Source: an uncultured Prevotella sp. (GTDB lineage: Bacteria > Bacteroidota > Bacteroidia > Bacteroidales > Bacteroidaceae). From it: a DNA stretch of 64,000 nt. The translations under genes were made by a program, and so were the position numbers. The stretch covers positions 1-64,000 of the forward strand of contig CAMOVK010000004.1 of assembly GCA_946627325.1 (NCBI GenBank), written 5' to 3'. Positions 24,202-33,632 of the stretch are shown piece after piece (positions within the stretch are counted from its first letter, which is position 1; each line of letters begins with the position of its first letter). The notes beneath the pieces were generated by a model. That model did not search any database, was not told the DNA's origin, and was given only the letters and a program-made list of their open reading frames with translations.

Positions 24202-27018
24202 TCAGTACCACTCAATCATATTAGAGAAACTGCTGCGTTTGTCGTATTTAAGCGCATCGGTAAGCGTCGAGGCATTGGCACGGAAAGTGAAATTATAACT
24301 CATATATGGAGCCAGCACCACTTGGCACGACATATTGAAACAGTGCAAATCGCGAGAGATAGAAGCCGTAGTCATTGATGCTTTATGATTTTCGAAATCG
24401 TAACCCGTAGAGAAACTTATATTCCACGAATCACTGATGCGAATGTTTCCACTAATGTTAAGCGTCTGCGTGAACTTATAAGGGTAACGCATCGTACGAG
24501 TATTGAACTTGCCAGAAGTGTTTTCACGCATCGTAATGCCATAGCCGAAAGTCAGCGACCAAGGTATGGAATACTTCATATAGCCGTCTTCATCAGTCTC
24601 TGCTTTAGTGGCTTTCTTACGTGCAGAATGTTTACCACGTTCCATATCCTCGTCGATATTAGACTCCCTCTCGGTGTCGATACCTTCTTCGTCATCGACA
24701 TACTCGTCATCGTCGTCATATTTCTCACCCGTAAAAAGTTTCTTTAGTTTCTCGGGAGTAATCGTATAAGAAATGTTTTGCGACATTCCCTGAAAGCGTC
24801 CGAACCGCCCACGACCCCATTCCGTGTGCGTTCCAACGTAAGGTCGCCCCGTATCATCAAGCTCGTAAGCATAAGTAGCAAACACCGCGTTAAGATTGAA
24901 CGTATAGTTTTTCCACCATTTCAATCGTATATCCATGCCAAGGTCGCTCCACGGACGTTCTTTTGCCGACATATTGTAGCTCATACGCAAGCCTAAATTG
25001 TCGATTATACTTATCTTTTTGTACCCTGTAGAATCTTCTTCACTTCGAAGTTTCATCTCTATGTTGTTCTGAAGCGACAAGGATATATTGCCACTCTTAC
25101 CCTTTCCTGGTGCTCCATACAGCGAACCGGCATACGGAGAATACTCCACTAGCGTCACATTGCCATCAGCATCAGTCTTCTGATACGTCTCCCAATAACC
25201 ATATCGCGACGAACCGAAATCGGGAGCATAGTTGAACGACACCGTTGGAGTAACGACATGGCGCACAGTCTGTATCTTATCACCAAAAATTTTGCGGTTG
25301 GGAGTGTAAAAAACATATGCCTTTGTCGATGCAGAGAGATTGAGACTCCAGTTATAAACATTGTTGAAACCATTGATTGTATCTACTCTTTCGGTTTGAG
25401 TAGCCTCATCCCAACTACGCCGAGTCTTATTTAGATACATTCGGTCAGTAAAATCAAACGATGGTGTAATATTGATATACTTCCACAAGTTAAACTGCCC
25501 GCTAATTGGAATATGATGACGGAACCCGTTTTTCCAATCTTTCGACAGATTAGAGTGCAGCAATTTGTCTTCCTTTGTAGTTAACTGATTACTGAATTGT
25601 CCATCATACCCCACAGAAATCTTTTCATACCACCTGCTGCCCACACGACCTTTCTTTCTGAAAGGATAGAAACGCGAGATTGAAACATTCAAGTCGGGCA
25701 GCGTCAAACTAATGGTAGAGTCGCGCATATTCTGTGTCAAATTGGCTGTAGAACTAAGCGACATGCCAATACTCGAGAACGTAGTGCTCCACGATACCGA
25801 TGAGGTACGAGTCGATTGCGTCAGCGATTGAGGGTTATACATACTCGTTAGATTGTTGCGTTCGTAGCTCGTCGATGCGAAATTGACACTTGCCGACAAC
25901 CTACTGTATGGGTTTGCCTTTGCATCCTGACTGTGACTCCACTGGAATTTGAAACTTTCTTGTTCTTGAAAGTCGGGCATACCCTTATCGCCAGTCTTCG
26001 TTTTCTGATAGCTTAAGAACACATTTCCTCCGAATCGGTAACGTTTCTTATAGTTACTTGCAGCAGATACGCCCCAAGAACCTTTAGTATAGATTTCACC
26101 GAGCAGTTTCAAGTCCCACAAATCGCTCATCGCGAAATAGTATCCACCATCTCTCAGATAGAAACCGCGAGAGTTTTCATCGCCATAGGAAGGCATAATG
26201 AAACCCGAAGAGTATTTTTTTGTAAATGGGAAGAAGCCATAGGGTATTGCAAGAGGTAGCGGAACGTTTGCTATTACGAGGTAAGCAGGTCCGAAAATGA
26301 CGCGCTTATTAGGTATTACCTTAGCCCTCGAGAGCGCGATATAGAAGTCTGGTTCAGGGTCATCACAGGTTGTATAACGTCCGTGTTCAAGATATAGCGT
26401 TCCATCTTCATTGCGTTTCGATCGTTCGCTGAAAAGGAATCCGTCCTGTTGTTCTGTCTCTACGTTTTGGATAAGTCCACGTTTCGATTTGAAATTAAAT
26501 GCTATCGAATCGCTTTCATACTGGTCACTACCCATAGTAAACAGTGGTCTGCCTTTCATTCCATTATCGGCTGTAGAGTCGGGAGTGCCTACTGCACGCA
26601 CAAGGTTATCGTCAAGGCGTATGGATATACGGTCGCTCTTTAGTTTCATGCTTTGATATTCCACTTCTGATGCGCCGTAAAGATATGCCATCTTTGTTGT
26701 TGCGTCGTAAACGAGAGAGTCTTTTGATGAATATACTACGGGGGCTTCAATGCTATTTGGTTTGGCTTTTTCAATAGAATCGCGCCTAAGCGAATCGTCA
26801 ACCATTTTGTTATGAGCCTCTATTGCTCGTTGCAGCGAGTCGTCGATTAGACTTATTGCTGTGTCACTTTGATGATTTAGGTTGTTTGTTTTATTGCTAT
26901 CATTGGGAAAACTCAGATGTCGCACCTTTTGCCCAGTAGCGATATCTGCGTGCCCAGCCGACATAAACGTCAGCATGAGCGTCCCCATTAGAATTGATAT
27001 GACAAACCATCTGCGCAT
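24202..27018 (-). CDS. lptD: LPS-assembly protein LptD-like outer-membrane barrel
   Basis: Inserts lipopolysaccharide into the outer leaflet with LptE. The protein (938 residues from this start, 961 from the ATG at 27087) has a signal peptide (FVISILMGTLMLTFMSAGHA), a Ser/Asp-rich periplasmic segment, an OstA-like domain (AYLYGASEVEYQSMKLKSD) and a long beta-barrel. Near residues 785-835 lies a strongly acidic stretch (EKYDDDDEYVDDEEG) unlike the rest. I prefer the ATG at 27018 because the signal peptide is better, but a TACTTTTG box lies only 10 bp upstream, leaving the start open. Confidence 0.82.
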   Translation of the reverse strand: MRRWFVISILMGTLMLTFMSAGHADIATGQKVRHLSFPNDSNKTNNLNHQSDTAISLIDDSLQRAIEAHNKMVDDSLRRDSIEKAKPNSIEAPVVYSSKDSLVYDATTKMAYLYGASEVEYQSMKLKSDRISIRLDDNLVRAVGTPDSTADNGMKGRPLFTMGSDQYESDSIAFNFKSKRGLIQNVETEQQDGFLFSERSKRNEDGTLYLEHGRYTTCDDPEPDFYIALSRAKVIPNKRVIFGPAYLVIANVPLPLAIPYGFFPFTKKYSSGFIMPSYGDENSRGFYLRDGGYYFAMSDLWDLKLLGEIYTKGSWGVSAASNYKKRYRFGGNVFLSYQKTKTGDKGMPDFQEQESFKFQWSHSQDAKANPYSRLSASVNFASTSYERNNLTSMYNPQSLTQSTRTSSVSWSTTFSSIGMSLSSTANLTQNMRDSTISLTLPDLNVSISRFYPFRKKGRVGSRWYEKISVGYDGQFSNQLTTKEDKLLHSNLSKDWKNGFRHHIPISGQFNLWKYINITPSFDFTDRMYLNKTRRSWDEATQTERVDTINGFNNVYNWSLNLSASTKAYVFYTPNRKIFGDKIQTVRHVVTPTVSFNYAPDFGSSRYGYWETYQKTDADGNVTLVEYSPYAGSLYGAPGKGKSGNISLSLQNNIEMKLRSEEDSTGYKKISIIDNLGLRMSYNMSAKERPWSDLGMDIRLKWWKNYTFNLNAVFATYAYELDDTGRPYVGTHTEWGRGRFGRFQGMSQNISYTITPEKLKKLFTGEKYDDDDEYVDDEEGIDTERESNIDEDMERGKHSARKKATKAETDEDGYMKYSIPWSLTFGYGITMRENTSGKFNTRTMRYPYKFTQTLNISGNIRISDSWNISFSTGYDFENHKASMTTASISRDLHCFNMSCQVVLAPYMSYNFTFRANASTLTDALKYDKRSSFSNMIEWY

Positions 27019-27156
27019 AGCAAGGTGCAAAAGTAAAAAGAAAAACTTAAATATACAATTTTCAAACAGTTTGTTCGGTCTCGCCATGCCATATCATCTC
27101 TGGTTTACATGAAGGCTTTTCCAATTCCACATAACGATAAATTTTGGAAATGTGCG

Positions 27157-28158
27157 TTACTCGTTCTCGTTGAGTTTTATGTTTTCCACGAATAGTTTTC
27201 CTGTTCCCAGTCCTTGTGGAAATGTTATGTTTGGTCCGTATATGTCTGCTGCGAGATTTGCTATTGCATTAAGTCCTACGTTGCTTTCAAGTGCGCTGGT
27301 CAGCCATGAGCCAATTTTTCTTTCTCTTGCGAGTTCTATCCATTCGCGCGAGCCTTGCATTCCGCCGTGTAATGATGGTTTAATGACGATGTATTGTGGA
27401 CGGATTGCATCTAAAAGTTGTGCTTTTTCTTGTGGTTGGTTTATGCCGATGAGTTCCTCGTCGAGTGCTATTGGTAGCGGGGATGTACGACACAGTCGTG
27501 CCATTTCGTTCCAATTTCCTTTTTCTATGGGTTGTTCGATTGAGTGCAGGTTGTATTTTGCGAGTCTTTCGAGTTTTTCTATTGCTTCGTTTGTTTTGAA
27601 TGCTCCATTTGCATCAACGCGTATTTCGATTTCTTTTTCTGTGTATCGCTCACGAATGGACTTAATCAACGATAGTTCGTCGTCCCAGTTTATTGCTCCA
27701 ATTTTTATTTTTATGCATCGGCTCCCCTCTCTTATCTTCTCTTCTACGCGCTTGCGCATTTCGTCGAGAGTGCCCATCCATATCAGTCCGTTGATTGGTA
27801 TTTGTTCTTCTCCTCTCGAATAAGGGGTGTCGAAGAGTCGATATGTCCCTCGTTGTGCGTGTAGCAGGGCTGTTTCAATGCCGAAAGTCATCGAGGGATA
27901 AGGTCTTAAATCTTCGAAATCGGTTCTTCCTAAATGTGCTACTTTATCGCAAAGGCTGTTTAAGACTGCTTCGTAATTGGGCAAATCGTCGCACGACAGG
28001 TTTGGCAGTGGGGCGCACTCCCCCACTCCGACGCGCCCCGTTAGCGTGTCTTCGAACTTCACGAGCCATATTCTCCGTTCGGTATAGACTCCTCGCGACG
28101 TGCCTGCTGGCTGGCGAAACTTCAGCGTATGCTGTTCGATGGTGTATCGATAGCGCAT
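27157..28158 (-). CDS. menC: o-succinylbenzoate synthase
   Basis: Enolase-superfamily dehydratase of menaquinone synthesis. The 333-residue protein shows the barrel-strand motifs IKIKIGAINWDDE (catalytic Lys pair), RVDANGAF, SIEQPIEKGN, ALDEELIG and VIKPSLHGG. It lies 3 bp after menB on the same strand, and this neighbourhood separates it from other muconate-lactonising relatives. Confidence 0.92.
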   Translation of the reverse strand: MRYRYTIEQHTLKFRQPAGTSRGVYTERRIWLVKFEDTLTGRVGVGECAPLPNLSCDDLPNYEAVLNSLCDKVAHLGRTDFEDLRPYPSMTFGIETALLHAQRGTYRLFDTPYSRGEEQIPINGLIWMGTLDEMRKRVEEKIREGSRCIKIKIGAINWDDELSLIKSIRERYTEKEIEIRVDANGAFKTNEAIEKLERLAKYNLHSIEQPIEKGNWNEMARLCRTSPLPIALDEELIGINQPQEKAQLLDAIRPQYIVIKPSLHGGMQGSREWIELARERKIGSWLTSALESNVGLNAIANLAADIYGPNITFPQGLGTGKLFVENIKLNENE

Positions 28159-28161
28159 TGT

Positions 28162-28971
28162 TTAGCGTTTTCGGAAATTTGGTTTGCGTTTTTCGAGGAA
28201 AGCCCTACCGCCCTCTTGTGCTTCATCGAGATAGTAGTAGAGCATTGTTGCGTCGCCTGCGAGTTGTTGTATTCCAGCCTGACCATCTAATTCGGCATTG
28301 AGTCCTGCTTTTATCATGCGTAGTGCTATGGGGGAGCGTTCAAGCATTTCCTCTGCCCAAGCCACACATTCGTCTTCGAGTTTGTCGAATGGTACCACCT
28401 TATTAACCAGTCCCATTCGCTCTGCTTCGCGTGCATCGTACTGACGGCAGAGGAACCATATCTCTCGTGTTTTTTTCTGTCCGATGCATCGCGCCATGTA
28501 GCTTGCTCCAAATCCAGCATCGAACGAGCCCACTTTTGGTCCTGTCTGTCCGAATATTGCGTTTTCGCTACATATCGTAAGGTCGCATACGAGGTGCAAG
28601 ACGTGTCCACCTCCGATGGCGTATCCGTTGACCATTGCTATCACGGGTTTAGGCAACCTTCGTATTTGCATCTGCACATCGAGCACGCTCAACCGTGGTA
28701 TTCCTTCCTCGTCGATATATCCTCCGCGCCCTTTCACGTTCATGTCGCCTCCCGAACAGAATGCTTTATCTCCTGCACCTGTTAGTATTACCACTCCTAT
28801 GTGCAGTGCTTCTCGGCACCAGTCGAAGGCTTGCGAGAGTTCCCATGTTGTTTTTGGTGTGAAAGCATTGCGGTATCGCGGTCGGTTGATAGTTATTTTT
28901 GCTATTCCTTCCCACTGTTCAAGCAAGATTTCCTCGAAATCCCGCACGTTTGTCCATTGTCGATTTGTCAT
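28162..28971 (-). CDS. menB: 1,4-dihydroxy-2-naphthoyl-CoA synthase
   Basis: Crotonase-fold enzyme that cyclises o-succinylbenzoyl-CoA. The 269-residue protein has [45 protein letters not shown] and WFLCRQYDA, all characteristic of MenB rather than general enoyl-CoA hydratases. Its ATG shares one base with the menD stop (TAATG). Confidence 0.95.
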   Translation of the reverse strand: MTNRQWTNVRDFEEILLEQWEGIAKITINRPRYRNAFTPKTTWELSQAFDWCREALHIGVVILTGAGDKAFCSGGDMNVKGRGGYIDEEGIPRLSVLDVQMQIRRLPKPVIAMVNGYAIGGGHVLHLVCDLTICSENAIFGQTGPKVGSFDAGFGASYMARCIGQKKTREIWFLCRQYDAREAERMGLVNKVVPFDKLEDECVAWAEEMLERSPIALRMIKAGLNAELDGQAGIQQLAGDATMLYYYLDEAQEGGRAFLEKRKPNFRKR

Positions 28972-30668
28972 TATTGTTGTTTATTATAGATTTTCATATA
29001 CATTTCAGCGTCATTTTTCGGGTCTGTAAATACCTCGAGCAACATAGGTCGTTGGCTATCGGCATTGACGAGTGTTTGTATTCCTTCGATTAGTTCTTTC
29101 TCGTTGTTCGCAGTCAATCTTACCACGTCGTTTTGCAAGCAGATGCCCTCGGCTGTGGCTTGATGTGTTGCTGCAAATAGTTTATCGCGCACGGGAGAGT
29201 TCTCCATGCCTTGCAAGGTTTGGAAGATTCCTCCTCCTCCATTGTTCAACAACATTATGCGCAGGTTTCCTTTCAGTTCCGACTGCCAAAGTGCATTGCT
29301 ATCGTAGAAGAACCCGAGGTCGCCAACGATGCAGAATATGCGGTCGTTGGTTGCTATCGAATGTCCGCTGGCGGTAGATACTGTGCCTTCTATGCCGTTC
29401 ACTCCTCGATTGCAATAGACGTAGTGACGGGCATAGAGCAATGCCATACGGACAGCCATACCATTGCCATAGTGGAATGCTGTCTCACGATAGTATTGTT
29501 TGTCGTTGCTGTATTGTTGGTTTATTTCTTCTTCGAAGGTCTTCACTGCGAGCATACTTGAATAGGCTGGCTGATATTCGTCGATGCGGTTTTCTGCGTT
29601 CTTGAGAAGCGAGTGCCATCGCTCGGCAAACTGTTGCTGTTCGTTGCCAATCTTTGTTTCTTTGAAACTCTTCGCCGCGTTGAGTATTATTCTCAGGCTA
29701 TCGGTGCAAACTATAGTATTGAGATGCTTGAACAAGTCGCTCACTTCGCCTCCGCTTCCATCGTATGCCACTTGTGCATTGTTGCATCTGCGCAGGAATT
29801 GCTTCAGGCGTTTGCTGACAATGTCGCCACCGGAATAGATAATCAAATCGGGCTGGTATGACTCTTCGTCTTCCATCATCGACAGAGCGAGGTCGAGCCC
29901 TCTACTACCATTACTACCGACGAGGGCGTCGTAAAGGAATACAAAATGGCCGTTGGTTTGTTCTTCCACCATTTTTGCGAAATTGGCGTCGCTCCTTTGC
30001 CCTACTACCACAAGCACCCGCCTGTCGTTACTTACATAATACGATAGGTTCAGGAGATTGTTTTCGAGTTGCTCCATGCACGTCGGGGCTAATATTTTCT
30101 GCGCCTTTGGCAGTTCGGGTTCGTCGAAATCAAAGAGAGGCTCACTTATCGGCACATTGATATGCACTGGTGCCAATGTAGGATATTGGCTTCGTATCAT
30201 GGCTTCGCACACTAATCGTGAGCAAAACCATCGCTCGTCGTCATCGTGTGGTTCAGGCAGTGTGACTGTTTTTGCCACGAAATTTTGCAACGCGCCATGC
30301 TGTACCATCGTCTGCCCATCGCCCTGCCCAATCCATTGCGCAGGTCGGTCGGCACTAATCACTATGATTGGCAAATGTCGATAATATGCTTCGACTATTG
30401 CAGGGGATAAATTCATCAACGCACTGCCTGAGGTAACGCATATAGCCACAGGCGACTTTGGATAAATGGGGTTTGACAAACAAAGTCCTATGGCATAGAA
30501 ACCAGCCGAGCGTTCGTCGGTAACGGGATGACAAAGCAACTGTGGGTGCTCTGCAAAATTATGAACTAATGGTGCGTTTCGGCTACCCGGGCACACCACA
30601 ACATGCTTCACTCCGTATGCTACCAGCTGAGAAGTGAGAATATTTACATTTGTTTTTGAAGAATACAT
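28971..30668 (-). CDS. menD: SEPHCHC synthase (MenD)
   Basis: Thiamine-diphosphate enzyme joining isochorismate and 2-oxoglutarate. The 565-residue protein has [19 protein letters not shown] at the N-terminus, a TPP-binding [14 protein letters not shown] with [13 protein letters not shown], and the central [17 protein letters not shown]. It is coupled to menB by a 1-bp overlap. A -7-like TAAATTTG lies at plus 30694-30701. A repeat array separates it from menF. Confidence 0.95.
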   Translation of the reverse strand: MYSSKTNVNILTSQLVAYGVKHVVVCPGSRNAPLVHNFAEHPQLLCHPVTDERSAGFYAIGLCLSNPIYPKSPVAICVTSGSALMNLSPAIVEAYYRHLPIIVISADRPAQWIGQGDGQTMVQHGALQNFVAKTVTLPEPHDDDERWFCSRLVCEAMIRSQYPTLAPVHINVPISEPLFDFDEPELPKAQKILAPTCMEQLENNLLNLSYYVSNDRRVLVVVGQRSDANFAKMVEEQTNGHFVFLYDALVGSNGSRGLDLALSMMEDEESYQPDLIIYSGGDIVSKRLKQFLRRCNNAQVAYDGSGGEVSDLFKHLNTIVCTDSLRIILNAAKSFKETKIGNEQQQFAERWHSLLKNAENRIDEYQPAYSSMLAVKTFEEEINQQYSNDKQYYRETAFHYGNGMAVRMALLYARHYVYCNRGVNGIEGTVSTASGHSIATNDRIFCIVGDLGFFYDSNALWQSELKGNLRIMLLNNGGGGIFQTLQGMENSPVRDKLFAATHQATAEGICLQNDVVRLTANNEKELIEGIQTLVNADSQRPMLLEVFTDPKNDAEMYMKIYNKQQ

Positions 30669-30693
30669 AGTATATTAAGACAAAACAATACTG

Positions 30694-30701
30694 CAAATTT
30701 A
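30694..30701 (-). promoter_or_regulatory. Candidate -7 box of menDBC
   Basis: TAAATTTG on the minus strand, 25 bp before the menD ATG; no TTTG at the matching -33 distance. It could allow separate transcription of menD downstream of the repeat array. Confidence 0.4.
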
Positions 30702-30817
30702 CGTAATTCTCTCTGATACTGACGAAGAGTGAAACCTAAAAATTTCCTCTTTTCTAAAACCACTTCTGTGTAAGGCGACTCTTCGTCTTCTGTATCTACC
30801 TGAACGTCAACGAGTTC

Positions 30818-30900
30818 GAAAAGGTATCCTTTTCGAGTTGAAAAGATATGCTTTCCGAGTTGGATAGATATGCTTTTCGCATCGGAAAGATATGCTCCCC
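30818..30900. repeat. 22-bp-period array D (4 units)
   Basis: Units at 30818, 30840, 30862 and 30884 with spacers GAGTT, GAGTT and GCATC. It sits inside the menF-menD gap of the same operon. Its right flank (AAATTCTGCAGATTACCTG) runs into the menF stop codon at 30913-30915. Confidence 0.95.
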
Positions 30901-30912
30901 AAATTCTGCAGA

Positions 30913-31932
30913 TTACCTGTCGATTATCATTCGCATTGCTTCCATCTTCTGACAGGTCTCTTGCCACTCCTCGTCCTCATTGCTTGCCTCAATCAGTCCA
31001 CCACCAGCATAAAGGCGAATAGTGCTACCAGCGAGTTGCATACAGCGAAGTGAAACAAACAGATTGCTACGATATTCCACGTCAAGAAGTCCACAAAAGC
31101 CACTATAATACAGTCGTGGCGAATTTTCGTTGGCAATGATAAACTTTCTTGCCTCGTCCTTTGGCAGTCCGCAGACGGCAGGAGTAGGATGAAGCGCGTC
31201 TAACAATCGCACTATGTCGCTGTTGCTTTTCAACGAAAAGCGGATATCTGTCCGCAAATGCATCACGTTGGCTGCACGTACGGTTTGCGGCTTACCAACA
31301 CACACTTCAGCTGCGAAAGGATCTAATTGCCGCCTGATATAATCGGCTACAAGCGCCTGTTCCTCCTTGTTCTTATCGCTCCAAACAGGTTTATCGGTCG
31401 CTAAAATCGTTCCTGCCAACGCCATCGTATATCCGTCGCCAGCCGACATCTGCAACAAGACTTCAGGGGTTGACATTAGCCAAATGCCATGATTTGGGGT
31501 ATTGACAAGTGATATAAATGCAGCGGGATAGGCTCTACATGCGCGGAAAAACAATTCGTCGGCTACAACATTGCCATCCACTGCCCACTCGCTGCTGCGC
31601 GAAAGCACCAGTTTCTGGAAGTCGCCAGCCGTCAACAAGCGATGAAACCGACGAAAATCGGCAGCATACAGACTGCGTTCATCATCGCTCAAAATAGTCT
31701 TACGCAGACAAAATTCAGGTTGTTTTGGCTCAGGTAAGTCGCACGTTTCGGCACCATCTACATTGTATAATAATATAGGTGTAGCCTGACTGGCAACAAA
31801 CGGAGCAAAGACAAACCCTCGTTTGCCATCTAATTGGCTAATATCCGACAACTTTTCGGGAGCAGTCTCGATGCCTCCAACCCGCACATATTGCCGCTCT
31901 CCAGGCAAGCGGAACATCACTTGGCACTTCAT
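30913..31932 (-). CDS. menF: Isochorismate synthase
   Basis: Chorismate-binding enzyme that starts menaquinone synthesis. The 339-residue protein carries KLVLSRSSEWAV, STPEVLLQMSAGDGYTMALAGT, LHPTPAVCGLPKDEA and YYSGFCGL, the conserved C-terminal blocks of isochorismate synthases. It is shorter than proteobacterial MenF at the N-terminus, which is common in this phylum. It starts 11 bp after the thioesterase gene. Confidence 0.92.
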   Translation of the reverse strand: MKCQVMFRLPGERQYVRVGGIETAPEKLSDISQLDGKRGFVFAPFVASQATPILLYNVDGAETCDLPEPKQPEFCLRKTILSDDERSLYAADFRRFHRLLTAGDFQKLVLSRSSEWAVDGNVVADELFFRACRAYPAAFISLVNTPNHGIWLMSTPEVLLQMSAGDGYTMALAGTILATDKPVWSDKNKEEQALVADYIRRQLDPFAAEVCVGKPQTVRAANVMHLRTDIRFSLKSNSDIVRLLDALHPTPAVCGLPKDEARKFIIANENSPRLYYSGFCGLLDVEYRSNLFVSLRCMQLAGSTIRLYAGGGLIEASNEDEEWQETCQKMEAMRMIIDR

Positions 31933-31943
31933 CTCGACTCAAA

Positions 31944-32360
31944 TCACTGCTTCTTCGGAGAAATAACATAGTTGGTCACCTGCACCGTAGAAATCAATTC
32001 GCCTGCAGAGTCGCGAACATCGACTGTCCAAACATGCAGTTTCCTACCTTTCTGAACCAACTTTGCGGTGGCTGTGACAGTGTCGCCCTCAACGACTGCC
32101 TTAACATGAGAGCCGCTAACATTGATGCCTACGCATATCTTGCCAGGACAAATCGCCGACGAACCCACACCGGCAAGGTTCTCTGCCAATGCCAATGAGG
32201 CTCCACCACTCAAAAAACCGAAGGGCTGACGATTGCGCTCGTCAACCCGCATACGCGCCATACACATATCATCGTCAGGCGTAGAGATAAACTCCATGCC
32301 GAGTGCAGTAGATAGATTAGGCGACGACTCGATTATTTTTTTTATTTCTTCTACGTTCAT
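31944..32360 (-). CDS. menI: Hotdog thioesterase, candidate DHNA-CoA hydrolase
   Basis: The 138-residue PaaI/YdiI-type hotdog protein has FGFLSGGASLALAE with the catalytic Glu60 followed by NLAGVGSSAICPG and VGINVSGSHVKAV. In E. coli YdiI-type proteins release 1,4-dihydroxy-2-naphthoate from its CoA ester; position directly before menF supports the same role. The track start is a TTG at 32378 that overlaps the upstream gene; the ATG at 32360 leaves a 7-bp gap. Confidence 0.82.
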   Translation of the reverse strand: MNVEEIKKIIESSPNLSTALGMEFISTPDDDMCMARMRVDERNRQPFGFLSGGASLALAENLAGVGSSAICPGKICVGINVSGSHVKAVVEGDTVTATAKLVQKGRKLHVWTVDVRDSAGELISTVQVTNYVISPKKQ

Positions 32361-32367
32361 GTCCCGA

Positions 32368-32847
32368 CTACTTTTCAACCATGATTATCGTCTTCTGTGC
32401 GTTTGCTGCAAGGAATTGTTCTAAATCAGCAGCAGGAACTTCTTTCTCAAACTTTTCTGCACCAGTCTTGACTCCTATTGACGGACGATAAACCTCATAC
32501 TTGCTTTCGTAGCCAAACGTATAATTATCGCTTGTATAAGTCGGTCTCTCCGCTTTCAGACGTGCCGTAACTTGGCAGAAAAATTTAGCATCTACAGGTC
32601 CGTCACTAAGGTTTTTTACCCACTGCATGCCATCTACTGACTCATTATGCAACTGACCATCAAGGTCGAAATAGGAAGCACTGATATCGTAGAAAGCCGT
32701 CATATCGGCAGTGATACTACTCACTTCATAGCGTGCATTCGACTTTTGCGGCAGCGGCATCACACCATCATCATCACCGCAACTGGTAGCAACAAATGCT
32801 ACACTAATCATCATCAATACCGATGCTAATAAAAAAAGGTTTTTCAT
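32368..32847 (-). CDS. Hypothetical lipoprotein
   Basis: The 159-residue protein has a lipoprotein signal peptide with lipobox ATSC and a Gly-Asp-Asp-Asp stretch right after the Cys, then a beta-rich domain of about 130 residues. I recognise no family. It lies between a HAD phosphatase gene (17 bp upstream) and the thioesterase (7 bp downstream), so it is probably transcribed with the menaquinone genes, but no functional tie is visible. Confidence 0.72.
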   Translation of the reverse strand: MKNLFLLASVLMMISVAFVATSCGDDDGVMPLPQKSNARYEVSSITADMTAFYDISASYFDLDGQLHNESVDGMQWVKNLSDGPVDAKFFCQVTARLKAERPTYTSDNYTFGYESKYEVYRPSIGVKTGAEKFEKEVPAADLEQFLAANAQKTIIMVEK

Positions 32848-32864
32848 GTTTGTAAATTATGGTT

Positions 32865-33545
32865 TTAGTTTGTTTTCTTCAAAAATGTTTCTAATTCCTT
32901 CATATTCCCAAACACCATGTCGGCACCCTCACGAGTGAGTGCTTCGGAAGGTAGAGGTCCCGTATTTACGGCAATGACAAATGCACCAGCGGCTTTGGCT
33001 GAGCGCACTCCAAGAGGGGCATTCTCTACTACTATGGTCTCGTCAGCACTCGCGCCCGCCTTCTCCATGCCCTTAAGATAGGGCTCAGGATGTGGCTTAC
33101 CATGTTTTACATCGAAACTCGTGACCATCATTTTCGAATCAATCAGACCTGGGAAACGACGCTCAAGGTCGTCGAGCAACGAACGATGGCCACTGCCTGT
33201 GACAACGACTATAGTCATACCTGCATCCTTCATCCAGCGGAGAACGCTGGCAACTCCTTCCATCGCAGGCGGTTTGCCTGCGGCATCAACAAGTCGCGAC
33301 TTCTCGGCATACATCTCTTCAGCCTCAGCATCGGTAATCGACCTGCCGAATTGCTCAAGTGCCTTCATCTTGCATATCTCCAACCCACGCATTCCCTCGT
33401 AACGATAGGTCTCCTCTTCGGGCATACTAATACCGAATTTTGCCATCGACTCACGCCAACAACGAGCATGAATAGCCATCGAGTCGAGAATAACTCCGTC
33501 CATATCGAAGAGAACGGCACGGGCGCGCTGGAATATATCGTTCAT
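32865..33545 (-). CDS. HAD-family phosphatase (beta-phosphoglucomutase-like)
   Basis: The 226-residue protein has the canonical motif I FDMDGVILDS, motif II VVTGSG, Lys region GKPHPEPYLKG and motif IV VVENAPLGVRSAKAAG, plus a helical cap. It belongs to the beta-phosphoglucomutase/phosphatase group; the substrate cannot be told. It is 87 bp downstream of pgi on the same strand. Confidence 0.88.
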   Translation of the reverse strand: MNDIFQRARAVLFDMDGVILDSMAIHARCWRESMAKFGISMPEEETYRYEGMRGLEICKMKALEQFGRSITDAEAEEMYAEKSRLVDAAGKPPAMEGVASVLRWMKDAGMTIVVVTGSGHRSLLDDLERRFPGLIDSKMMVTSFDVKHGKPHPEPYLKGMEKAGASADETIVVENAPLGVRSAKAAGAFVIAVNTGPLPSEALTREGADMVFGNMKELETFLKKTN

Positions 33546-33632
33546 GAATATGTTTTTGTTTTAATATGATTTTCAGACTCGTACGAACCTAAACGAAATG
33601 GTTTGTCGCTCGCTTCGTCTGTTTTTAGATTT

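Noticed and set aside
27028-27035. TACTTTTG as lptD promoter -7 box
   Set aside because: It would place the transcript start within about 3 bp of the preferred ATG and has only ATTG at -33; kept as a note on the start choice rather than a feature.
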